A stretch of DNA of 8,143 nucleotides from Rhizobium sp. Q54. GTDB taxonomy: Bacteria > Pseudomonadota > Alphaproteobacteria > Rhizobiales > Beijerinckiaceae. The stretch lies in the NCBI GenBank assembly GCA_945901195.1, contig CAMDKB010000203.1, positions 1 through 8,143 on the forward strand, read 5' to 3'. A model generated the notes under the pieces. It made no database searches and was not told the DNA's origin. It worked only from the letters and a program-made list of their open reading frames with translations. Numbering within the stretch: position 1 is the first letter of the stretch; each line of letters opens with the position of its first letter. This document shows, one piece after another, positions 1 through 5,611 of the stretch. The position numbers and the translations under genes are program-made.

Positions 1-175
1 CGCAAATCACCAGGCCCGTACAAATGCCAAGAGCAATAGCCAGCCAGCGGAGGGGTGCAGGCCAGCGCGGGCGGCTTCCACGGCGCAAGCATATGCTTAC
101 CTCTTCCGCTTCCGGAACAGGGACTTTCTCGACGCCTGGTGGCAGGCTATGGACGTCTTCGAACTTGTCTTTCAA
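1..175 (-). CDS. Partial membrane protein gene, N-terminal part only, running off the left edge
   Basis: On the minus strand one frame stays open from a stop at 181-179 to the window edge, giving 58 residues. The first possible start is the TTG at 175-173, with GAGGA directly before it. The peptide has a hydrophilic, acidic and proline-rich head (about residues 1-27), a basic stretch rich in Arg, Pro and Trp (about 30-44), and then a hydrophobic run (about 44-58: RWLAIALGICTGLVIC) that looks like a signal anchor with positive residues on the cytoplasmic side. Third codon positions are mostly G or C, as in the real genes nearby. The gene is divergent from the peroxiredoxin gene. The family cannot be identified from this fragment; a large periplasmic protein of the AsmA/DUF3971 kind would fit the topology, but that is a guess. 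The start is uncertain because its Shine-Dalgarno spacing is poor. Confidence 0.45.
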   Translation of the reverse strand, partial: MKDKFEDVHSLPPGVEKVPVPEAEEVSICLRRGSRPRWPAPLRWLAIALGICTGLVIC

Positions 176-271
176 TCCTCATCCAATTCTTGCGGCCCTG
201 CGCGCTTGTCTGTAACGCGCCGAGCCTTCCCCTGAAGCAAGAGGCATAGCAATTGCGGGCGAACTCAAGCC

Positions 272-301
272 TTGCGGTTTCGACTCGCTCCGCACTATAA
301 C
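272..301 (+). promoter_or_regulatory. Possible housekeeping-sigma promoter for the peroxiredoxin gene
   Basis: TTGCGG at 272-277 and TATAAC at 296-301 are separated by 18 bases. The -10 matches the sigma-70 consensus at five of six positions and the -35 keeps the TTG core. Transcription would begin near 308 and give a leader of about 85 bases before the ATG at 392, containing the hairpin at 327-349. This is a visual match only. Confidence 0.4.
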
Positions 302-326
302 CTGACTGCAATCAGTATTTACATCT

Positions 327-349
327 CAGGGCGGGTTCAGTACGCCCTG
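327..349 (+). repeat. Perfect 7-bp inverted repeat in the peroxiredoxin leader
   Basis: CAGGGCG (327-333) and CGCCCTG (343-349) are exact reverse complements around a 9-base loop. If transcription starts near 308 the hairpin lies in the 5' leader, some 40 bases before the start codon. It has no following T-tract, so it is not a simple terminator. It could be a protein-binding site or an mRNA structure. Confidence 0.5.
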
Positions 350-391
350 CGCTGTCGGAGCAACATGCATTAAGTGCAAAAGGATGGCATT

Positions 392-862
392 ATGACGGCC
401 AAACCTGACATGGGCGATAAAGCCCCCGCCTTCGCTCTCCCCCGTGATGGTTCTGGAGATGTCTCGCTGGCGTCACTGAAGGGAAAAAAGGTCGTCCTCT
501 ATTTCTATCCGAAGGACGATACCACTGGCTGCACAAAAGAAGCGATTGAATTTACAGGCCTTAAGGCCCAATTTGCCAATGCGGGCGCGCAGGTGATCGG
601 GGTTTCTCCCGACTCAGTGAAAGCCCACGACAAATTTATTGCCAAGTACCAGCTTGATCTAACCTTGTTGTCCGATGAGACCAGGCAAATGGTCGAGGCC
701 TACGGCGTTTGGGTCGAAAAGAGCATGTACGGAAAGAAATATATGGGCGTAGAGCGCTCCACATTCCTGATCGGCGCCGACGGCAAGATTGCGCGCGTCT
801 GGCGCAAGGTGAAGGTTGACGGCCACGCCCAAGACGTCCTTGCCGCCGCACAGGCCTTGTGA
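392..862 (+). CDS. bcp: Thioredoxin-dependent peroxiredoxin, Bcp/PrxQ type, single cysteine
   Basis: This is a 156-residue cytoplasmic peroxiredoxin of the AhpC-TSA/Bcp family, which reduces hydrogen peroxide and organic hydroperoxides using thioredoxin or another thiol donor. The usual family length is about 150-160. The peroxidatic motif YFYPKDDTTGCT places the reactive Cys at residue 47, with Thr44 in the TxxC position and the conserved Arg at 122 in the RSTFLI strand. The second cysteine of E. coli Bcp, five residues after the first, is Ile52 here, and Cys47 is the only cysteine in the protein, so it must work by a 1-Cys mechanism with an external thiol. I chose ATG 392 because AAGGA at 380-384 sits seven bases before it; an upstream in-frame GTG at 374 would add six residues and lacks such a site. 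The M23 peptidase gene follows 129 bases later on the same strand. Confidence 0.93.
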   Translation: MTAKPDMGDKAPAFALPRDGSGDVSLASLKGKKVVLYFYPKDDTTGCTKEAIEFTGLKAQFANAGAQVIGVSPDSVKAHDKFIAKYQLDLTLLSDETRQMVEAYGVWVEKSMYGKKYMGVERSTFLIGADGKIARVWRKVKVDGHAQDVLAAAQAL

Positions 863-864
863 CA

Positions 865-884
865 CGGCAGAAGTCGGTCTGCCG
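865..884 (+). repeat. Perfect 7-bp hairpin directly after the peroxiredoxin stop
   Basis: CGGCAGA (865-871) and TCTGCCG (878-884) pair exactly around a 6-base loop, two bases after the stop codon. No T-run follows (AAAGGCTC comes next), so it is not a canonical intrinsic terminator. It may protect the mRNA 3' end or act as a weak terminator. Confidence 0.45.
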
Positions 885-958
885 AAAGGCTCAAGCGCGC
901 AGAACCCATGTTTTTGCGAAGCGTTAACCTTAATAGTGCGTAATGGACCCTGGTTCAG

Positions 959-976
959 ACACGGCCGATACCGTGT
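959..976 (+). repeat. Perfect 6-bp hairpin just before the M23 ribosome binding site
   Basis: ACACGG (959-964) and CCGTGT (971-976) pair exactly around a 6-base loop. After a short bulge, GGT (952-954) could also pair with ACC (978-980). The structure ends where the GGAG Shine-Dalgarno (981-984) begins, so a folded leader could limit ribosome access to the start codon at 992. Confidence 0.45.
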
Positions 977-991
977 TACCGGAGTCACCGC

Positions 992-2386
992 ATGTCGACG
1001 CGTAACGCTTTTCCCAAGGCCCGGCTGCCACAAACCCATTATTTCGTGACATTCGCCCGGGGCGAGACTGCAAAATGCATTGCGGTCCGTCCGTGGGCTC
1101 TCGTCGCAATCGGCGCGATCTTCCCGCTTTGCGCGCTGATGTATCTGGCAGCCTCGCTGGTTTTCATCATGCGTGACGACATGCTGTCCGCCCTGATGCA
1201 TCGCCAAAGCACCATGCAGGTTGCCTATGAAGACAGGCTGGCGAACATGCGCATGCAGATGGATCGTGTCACTAGCAACCAGCTACTTGACCAGAACTCA
1301 CTGGAAGCGCGCATGCATGATTTGCTGTCGCGCCAGGCCCGCCTGGAAAGCCGGGCCACCGTCGTGGCGACCCTCGCCGATTCTGCAGGCGTAACCACCG
1401 CTGCAAAAGCTGCGGCTCCAGCGAAGAATCCGCAGGCAAGTGCGGCGGCTACTCCGCTTATTCAAAATGCTGACCGTGCACTGCCCACGGGCACTTTGAG
1501 CATCGCGCCACTCGGCGGACCGCTCGTCACAGCCCCCGGGTTCAAGCTTCTTCCCCGCCCCGGCCCGGTGGAAGTCCAATCCAGCGAACCCCAGACCAAC
1601 CCAGCCGCAGCATTCCGGGGCGCGGCCCTTCTCGACCCCCAGACCATGGCAGTTGCCGCAGATCCGACACTGCCGCCGGAATTTCGCCTGGGCGCACTGA
1701 CGCAATCGCTTGATCGCATCGAGACCGACCAGGTCCGCTCCGTCACCACAATCGCCAATCTGGCCCGCCAGAACGAAGCGCAATTGCGTCAGGCGATTGC
1801 AGCAACAGGGCTGCCGGCCGACAAACTTCAGCCTGCCGCCGCGTCCCGAGCAACGGGCGGACCATTTGTGCCCTACAAGCTCGATGCCTCCGGCTCGCTC
1901 TTTGAACGCGAAGTTCTTCGCATGCAGGGCTTTATTGAAAGCGCCGCACGTTTGCGCTCCACAGCAGCCCGCCTGCCCTTGCGCAAACCGCTGACAGGCG
2001 ATGCTGAAATCACCTCCGGATTCGGTTCGCGCGTCGACCCGTTCAACGGCAGGCTTGCTTCACACACGGGTCTCGATTTTCGACAGGCCTTTGGCTCTTC
2101 GGTCCGCGCGACCGGCGCTGGCATCATCATCTCGGCAGGCCCGCACGGCGGTTACGGCAATATGGTGGATGTCGACCACGGCAATGGCGTGACGACCCGT
2201 TACGCGCATCTCTCGGCCATCCTGGTGTCCTCAGGACAGAGCATAGCGAGTGGCGCTGTAGTTGGACGCCTGGGTTCCAGTGGCCGCTCGACCGGCGCTC
2301 ACCTGCACTATGAAGTGCGCTATCATGATCAGCCTCTGGATCCCCGCCGCTTTCTGACCGCCGGACAAAAGTTGGCCAGCAACTGA
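992..2386 (+). CDS. Membrane-anchored coiled-coil M23 (LytM-type) peptidoglycan endopeptidase
   Basis: This is a 464-residue predicted inner-membrane protein with a periplasmic zinc peptidase domain. Residues 1-34 are basic and cytoplasmic, about 35-60 form one membrane helix, about 65-125 are charged and helical with coiled-coil character, about 130-225 are a low-complexity linker rich in Ala and Pro, about 231-270 form another helix, and about 335-455 are the Peptidase_M23 domain. The zinc ligands His358 and Asp362 (HTGLD) and His439, with catalytic His437 (HLHYE) and His406 (YAHL), are all present, so it should be an active endopeptidase that cuts peptidoglycan cross-bridge peptides. GGAG at 981-984 supports the ATG at 992. 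The architecture resembles the RgsM/LmdC group of LytM proteins linked to polar growth and division in Hyphomicrobiales and Caulobacter, but orthology is inference. A strong terminator follows. Confidence 0.9.
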   Translation: MSTRNAFPKARLPQTHYFVTFARGETAKCIAVRPWALVAIGAIFPLCALMYLAASLVFIMRDDMLSALMHRQSTMQVAYEDRLANMRMQMDRVTSNQLLDQNSLEARMHDLLSRQARLESRATVVATLADSAGVTTAAKAAAPAKNPQASAAATPLIQNADRALPTGTLSIAPLGGPLVTAPGFKLLPRPGPVEVQSSEPQTNPAAAFRGAALLDPQTMAVAADPTLPPEFRLGALTQSLDRIETDQVRSVTTIANLARQNEAQLRQAIAATGLPADKLQPAAASRATGGPFVPYKLDASGSLFEREVLRMQGFIESAARLRSTAARLPLRKPLTGDAEITSGFGSRVDPFNGRLASHTGLDFRQAFGSSVRATGAGIIISAGPHGGYGNMVDVDHGNGVTTRYAHLSAILVSSGQSIASGAVVGRLGSSGRSTGAHLHYEVRYHDQPLDPRRFLTAGQKLASN

Positions 2387-2423
2387 CCCCCCAAGCTTTG
2401 CAAGAAGGCGAAACATTACCCTG

Positions 2424-2455
2424 AAGGTCGGACATTGCTCCGGCCTTTTCTTTTT
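2424..2455 (+). terminator. Strong Rho-independent terminator after the M23 peptidase gene
   Basis: The stem GGTCGGA (2426-2432) pairs with TCCGGCC (2439-2445) with one G-U pair, around a 6-base loop. It can extend outward by AA/TT, and the run TTTTCTTTTT (2446-2455) follows. It lies 37 bases after the M23 stop and 40 bases before the transporter start, so it separates these two plus-strand units. Confidence 0.9.
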
Positions 2456-2495
2456 GCGCGCAGACCTGTTACCACGATTGAAAATGGGAGGATCG

Positions 2496-3413
2496 ATGTC
2501 GGATCACACGCAAAGCGCGGCGGTGTCGCCTGTCATGCGCCTCATTCGCAATCCCTACGTCCTGCTGGCGCTTGCCGGGCTGTTCTGGTCGGGTAATCAC
2601 ATTGCTGGCCGCGCGGGCGCAGGCCAGGTGCCACCCATCAGTATGGCGGGCATACGCTGGCTTATCGGCGCTGCGTTCTTGTGGCCTTTTGTCCATGCCA
2701 AAGTGCGCAGAGACCTTCCGGTCCTTAAAGCCAACTGGAAAATTGTTGTGCCGATGATCATTGGAGGCGGCGCCATATTCAGCGCCCTGCAATACACGGC
2801 GCTGAATTACACAACAGCCTTGAATGCATCGATATTCAACTCTTTCGCGCCTGTTGTTATTGGTGCAGCCGGCGCGCTGTTGTTTCGCGATCGCTTCACG
2901 AAATTGCAGATGCTGGGCATCCTGGTCTCGTTGATCGGCGTAATGAACATTGCCTCGCGCGGCGACTTTCAGGTGCTGCGAACGCTGACGTTCAATTACG
3001 GCGACGTATTGCTGCTGATCAACATGGGAGTCTGGGCAATCTATTGCGCATGCCTGCGCCTTCTGCCGAAAGTCGATCCGTTGTCTTTCATATTCGCACT
3101 CGCGCTGCTCACCGGCATCATATTATTCCCGGGCTTTCTGTGGGAGCATTTTCACGGTTATCAATTTCAAGCCACCTGGACGACGTTTTTCGTCATGGCC
3201 TATGTTTCGATATTTCCCGGCGTGCTGGCCTATATCTGCTGGAACGGCGGTCAGGAACAACTGGGCGCTTCTCGTGCAGCCATATTCTTGCACCTGATTC
3301 CCATCTACGGCGCAATTCTCGCAACCTTGTTGCTAGGCGAGCATTTGCAATTGTTTCACGTCGCGGGTTTTGTGATGATCCTGGCTGGTGTGTGGCTGGC
3401 CGCGCGCAAATGA
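2496..3413 (+). CDS. EamA/DMT-superfamily transporter, ten membrane helices
   Basis: This is a 305-residue inner-membrane protein of the drug/metabolite transporter superfamily (RhaT/YdcZ/EamA-like), with the family's usual length. Two tandem EamA units are visible, about residues 21-155 and 163-304, each with about five hydrophobic helices. The first begins with the typical FWSGN-(x)n-GR motif near residues 30-38, and the second ends with a helix like that of many DMT exporters, followed by a short basic tail. Substrate cannot be read from sequence; members export amino acids, nucleobases or other small metabolites. GGGAGGA at 2486-2492 favours the ATG at 2496; an upstream ATG at 2484 overlaps that site, and the TTG at 2454 lies in the terminator T-run. 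The RidA-like gene starts 9 bases after the stop, which indicates an operon. Confidence 0.92.
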   Translation: MSDHTQSAAVSPVMRLIRNPYVLLALAGLFWSGNHIAGRAGAGQVPPISMAGIRWLIGAAFLWPFVHAKVRRDLPVLKANWKIVVPMIIGGGAIFSALQYTALNYTTALNASIFNSFAPVVIGAAGALLFRDRFTKLQMLGILVSLIGVMNIASRGDFQVLRTLTFNYGDVLLLINMGVWAIYCACLRLLPKVDPLSFIFALALLTGIILFPGFLWEHFHGYQFQATWTTFFVMAYVSIFPGVLAYICWNGGQEQLGASRAAIFLHLIPIYGAILATLLLGEHLQLFHVAGFVMILAGVWLAARK

Positions 3414-3422
3414 GGGGATAAC

Positions 3423-3848
3423 ATGGCAAAATCGATCGAGCATATTCACTGGCCGGACGCACCCGACATGTGGATGCCCTATGCGCCTGCGATCAGGGTG
3501 AAGGGCGGCGCCACGGTTTACCTTGCCGGAGTTACGGCTGCGCCGGTCTATCATCACCATCCCCATCGACCCGAAGAATTCGACAAGATGCCAACGACCA
3601 TGGAAGGACAGGCCCGCGCGGCGCTCGAAAATCTAAAAAAGGGTCTTGAGGCTGTCGGCGCTGGTTTTAATGACATCGTGACAGCGGATCGCTTTGTCAC
3701 GGACCTGACAGATCAGGACGCGCTCAATCGCGTGTGGGCAGAATATTTCAAGGATGCAAAGCCTGCCACAACGACGGTGCAAGTCGTGCAATTGGCAACC
3801 GATCCGCGCTGTATTGTCGAGATCAATGCAATTGCCGTGATTGATTGA
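3423..3848 (+). CDS. RidA-family (YjgF/YER057c/UK114) protein lacking the catalytic arginine
   Basis: This is a 141-residue small cytoplasmic protein of the Rid family, whose members form trimers; RidA itself hydrolyses reactive enamine/imine intermediates such as 2-aminoacrylate. The core GQARAALENLKKGLEAVGAG at about 61-80, the DRFVTDL strand (residues 88-94) and the C-terminal VEINAIAV strand (residues 132-139) are recognisable, with Glu133 aligning to E. coli Glu120. The segment matching E. coli PARSCVEV, which holds catalytic Arg105, reads PATTTVQV here, so Thr116 replaces the Arg. It is therefore more like the Rid4-7 subfamilies, reported to lack imine deaminase activity, than true RidA. 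A His/Pro-rich loop (VYHHHPHRP, from about residue 42) is unusual and could bind a ligand or metal. GAGGGG overlaps the stop of the transporter and serves as ribosome binding site for ATG 3423. The pairing with the transporter suggests a shared metabolite. Confidence 0.9.
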   Translation: MAKSIEHIHWPDAPDMWMPYAPAIRVKGGATVYLAGVTAAPVYHHHPHRPEEFDKMPTTMEGQARAALENLKKGLEAVGAGFNDIVTADRFVTDLTDQDALNRVWAEYFKDAKPATTTVQVVQLATDPRCIVEINAIAVID

Positions 3849-3850
3849 TA

Positions 3851-3884
3851 CCAACCGGCGGACGTCTCGACTCCGGCAGGTTGG
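3851..3884. repeat. Imperfect hairpin in the convergent intergenic region
   Basis: CCAACC (3851-3856) pairs with GGTTGG (3879-3884), and inside it CGGA (3859-3862) pairs with TCCG (3872-3875). It begins three bases after the RidA-like stop. Neither side has a good T-run, so it may be a weak or Rho-dependent 3' end for the plus-strand operon. Confidence 0.35.
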
Positions 3885-3900
3885 AAAAGCGCGATAGCGC
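3885..3900 (-). terminator. Possible weak terminator for the minus-strand transcript
   Basis: Read on the minus strand, GCGC-TATC-GCGC (3900-3889) is followed by TTTT (3888-3885). The 4-bp stem is short but all G-C. It lies about 80 bases downstream of the small secreted protein gene and is the best candidate for its 3' end. Confidence 0.3.
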
Positions 3901-3976
3901 GTTCGCACTGATGCGCGGAAATCACAATGGTGAAGAGTCAATCCTTGTGCGACCTGGTATGAGAAACAGCAACTGG

Positions 3977-4276
3977 CTACTTCAATCTCTTGCAGGTAAA
4001 GCCGTCTCCGCTCGCACCTGAAAGCCATCCCATCGTATTGGCCTTGATTGCAGAAAGCATGACAACATAGTTCTTGGGGAAATGCAGTTCGTAACCGCTA
4101 CCCTTCTTCACTACGCGGGTCATGCGCAGGGTTTCTGAACCGTTGTTGTAGGTTGTATCTGTAAAAGTGAAAGTCGCAACTTCGCAATTCCACCTGCCAA
4201 CAAACGGATAATCGGCGGCCGACGCAGAAGCCTGCGCCAGCAGGATAGTGGAAGCTGCGATCGCTGTTCTTAACAA
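3977..4276 (-). CDS. Small predicted secreted protein of unknown function, two cysteines
   Basis: This 99-residue protein has an N-terminal signal peptide: a basic start, a hydrophobic core and a cleavage site near ASA-A at residues 18-21. That leaves a mature periplasmic or secreted protein of about 79 residues. It begins near DYPFVGRWNC and ends CKRLK; Cys31 and Cys95 are the only cysteines and could form a disulfide joining the two ends. The Thr/aromatic-rich alternation around residues 33-43 suggests beta structure. The start is TTG at 4276-4274: GGGGAGG lies four bases before it, an in-frame stop lies at 4291-4289, and no ATG would keep the signal peptide. It begins 67 bases after prfB on the same strand and may be co-transcribed with it. 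No named family is recognised. The overlapping plus-strand frame has no such features. Confidence 0.65.
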   Translation of the reverse strand: MLRTAIAASTILLAQASASAADYPFVGRWNCEVATFTFTDTTYNNGSETLRMTRVVKKGSGYELHFPKNYVVMLSAIKANTMGWLSGASGDGFTCKRLK

Positions 4277-4343
4277 TTTGCCTCCCCGTCATCATCGCCG
4301 GTTGCAGCCAGGAAATCGAAGATCACCAGATCTGCAAACGCGT

Positions 4344-5475
4344 CTATTCCACGTCCTCGATATGGGCTTGCCCTGCCCCGGATATTTTCTGCGCCAGCGA
4401 GGCTTCGATGAAATCGTCCAGGTCCCCATCCAGAACATCATCGGGTGTTCCCGAAACATGGCCTGTGCGGAGATCCTTCACCATCTGATAGGGCTGCAGC
4501 ACATAGGATCTAATCTGATGGCCCCAGCCGATTTCAGTTTTGGTGGCTTCAGTGACGCTGGCTTCCGCCTCGCGCTTCTTCAGCTCGAATTCGTACATCC
4601 GCGCGCGCAACATGTTCCATGCGGTGGCGCGGTTCTTGTGTTGCGAACGCTCGGACTGGCAGGCAACGACGATGTTGGTCGGGATATGCGTGATGCGCAC
4701 CGCAGAATCGGTCTTGTTGACGTGCTGCCCGCCAGAGCCCGAGGCGCGATAGGTGTCGATGCGGCAGTCGCTTTCGTTGATGTCGATGATGATGCGATCA
4801 TCGACGACCGGATAGACCCACACAGAAGCAAAACTTGTATGCCGCCGCGCATTGGAATCGAACGGGGATATCCGCACCAGGCGATGGACGCCGGCTTCCG
4901 TTTTCATCCAGCCATGGGCATTGTGGCCCTTGATGCAGATCGTGGCTGACTTGATCCCGGCTTCGTCGCCGTCCGTCTCCTCGATCAACTCAACCTGAAA
5001 CTTGCGCCGCTCGGCCCAGCGAATGTACATCCGCAACAACATGCGGGCCCAGTCGCAGCTTTCGGTGCCGCCCGCGCCCGAATGCACTTCCACAAAGGAA
5101 TCGTTGGCGTCCGCCTCGCCCGAAAGCAGGGCCTCAAGCTGACGGCGCGCGGCTTCGGCTTTCAGGCGCCGCAGGATTTCGAGGCCTTCCTGTTCAGTGG
5201 CCTCGTCACTTTCCGCTTCGCCCAGCTCGACAAGCGTGATGGCGTCCTCATGTTCGCGCTCGAACCGCGAAAGCGATGACAGGCGCTCTTCGAGATCCGT
5301 GCGCTCACGCATGATCTTCTGGGCGGCGTCAGCGTCATTCCAGAGGTTTGGATCTTCGACCCGTGCATTCAGTTCGGCAAGACGTCGGGTTGCAGCATCG
5401 ACGTCAAAGATGCCTCCTCAGCAATCCCATGGATTGCTTGATTTCTAGAGAAAGCGCTTCAGCTTCGGCGCGCAT
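4344..5475 (-). CDS. prfB: Peptide chain release factor 2, expressed by +1 programmed frameshift
   Basis: Release factor 2 recognises UGA and UAA stop codons in the ribosomal A site and triggers hydrolysis of peptidyl-tRNA. The gene is in two frames: ATG 5475-5473 opens 23 codons ending CTT (5409-5407) then TGA (5406-5404); skipping the T at 5406 continues from GAC (5405-5403) to the TAG at 4346-4344. The joined product is 376 residues, normal for RF2 in this class. The N-terminal helical domain spans about 24-110. The RF2-specific SPF codon-recognition tripeptide is at 203-205, and the catalytic GGQ loop at 248-250, whose Gln is the target of the PrmC methyltransferase. Ala244 occupies the place of Thr246, the less active variant in E. 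coli K-12. GGGA five bases before the ATG is the ribosome binding site. mrcA lies 136 bases upstream on the same strand. Confidence 0.97.
5403..5418 (-). promoter_or_regulatory. prfB +1 programmed ribosomal frameshift site
   Basis: Reading the minus strand, AGGAGG (5418-5413) is an internal Shine-Dalgarno sequence, followed by CAT, the slippery CTT (5409-5407), and TGAC (5406-5403). The three-base spacing between AGGAGG and CTT equals that in E. coli (AGGGGG TAT CTT TGAC). When RF2 is scarce, the ribosome pauses at UGA and slips from CUU to UUU, which restores the RF2 frame. When RF2 is plentiful the 23-residue peptide terminates. This is autoregulation by the product's own activity. Confidence 0.97.
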
Positions 5476-5526
5476 GATGTTCCCTGCTCAGGTGAGGAAA
5501 ATTGTGGTGTGAATTACGTATTGAGT

Positions 5527-5548
5527 CGGCGCATATCGAATTGCGCCG
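5527..5548 (-). repeat. Perfect 7-bp hairpin upstream of prfB
   Basis: CGGCGCA (5527-5533) and TGCGCCG (5542-5548) pair exactly around an 8-base AT-rich loop. It is about 50 bases upstream of the prfB start. No T-run follows on either strand. It may shape the mrcA-prfB intergenic RNA or be an operator. Confidence 0.4.
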
Positions 5549-5570
5549 CAGCCTGCTCACTATGCGGAGC

Positions 5571-5592
5571 GCAGGCGTTTGTAAACGCCTGC
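5571..5592 (-). repeat. Perfect 10-bp palindrome between mrcA and prfB
   Basis: GCAGGCGTTT (5571-5580) and AAACGCCTGC (5583-5592) are exact reverse complements separated by two bases. It starts 19 bases downstream of the mrcA stop. On the minus strand it is followed by GCTCCGCATAG, so there is no U-tract for intrinsic termination. The RNA could fold into a tight G-C rich hairpin that defines an mRNA end or processing site between the two genes; as DNA it could bind a dimeric protein. Confidence 0.55.
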
Positions 5593-5611
5593 CTTCCAGC
5601 CAGCTTGCTTG

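Larger units (their letters stand above)
176..391. other. Divergent intergenic region between the edge gene and the peroxiredoxin gene
   Basis: This 216-base stretch holds no convincing gene. Two overlapping plus-strand frames of about 64 codons within 24-249 have no family resemblance and overlap the better-supported minus-strand frame. The region should carry promoters for both flanking genes. A plausible one facing right and a leader hairpin are listed separately; I could not find a convincing promoter facing left. Confidence 0.6.

Noticed and set aside
24..249. Two overlapping plus-strand frames of about 64 codons at the left end
   Set aside because: Their compositions look random, and they overlap a minus-strand frame with a membrane segment and suitable codon use.
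659..1207. Minus-strand frame (182 codons) opposite the peroxiredoxin and the M23 start
   Set aside because: It is antisense to two well-supported genes and shows no family resemblance.
3849..3960. ATACCA and TGGTAT as a widely spaced inverted repeat
   Set aside because: A 6-bp match about 100 bases apart is expected by chance.
4098..4295. Alternative minus-strand frame starting ATGATG at 4295
   Set aside because: It has no signal peptide or domain, and the overlapping TTG-start frame has a clear signal peptide and ribosome binding site.
4320..4333. Inverted repeat AGATC-ACCA-GATCT between prfB and the small gene as a terminator
   Set aside because: The stem is only 5 bp with two A-T pairs, and the following minus-strand sequence TCGATTTCC is a poor T-run; likely chance.
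4248..4949. Plus-strand frame (233 codons) opposite prfB and the small secreted gene
   Set aside because: It overlaps conserved RF2 sequence on the other strand and shows no family features.
5312..5475. prfB as a pseudogene broken by a frameshift
   Set aside because: The break lies exactly at the conserved RF2 recoding signal with the internal Shine-Dalgarno, so it is programmed, not damage.
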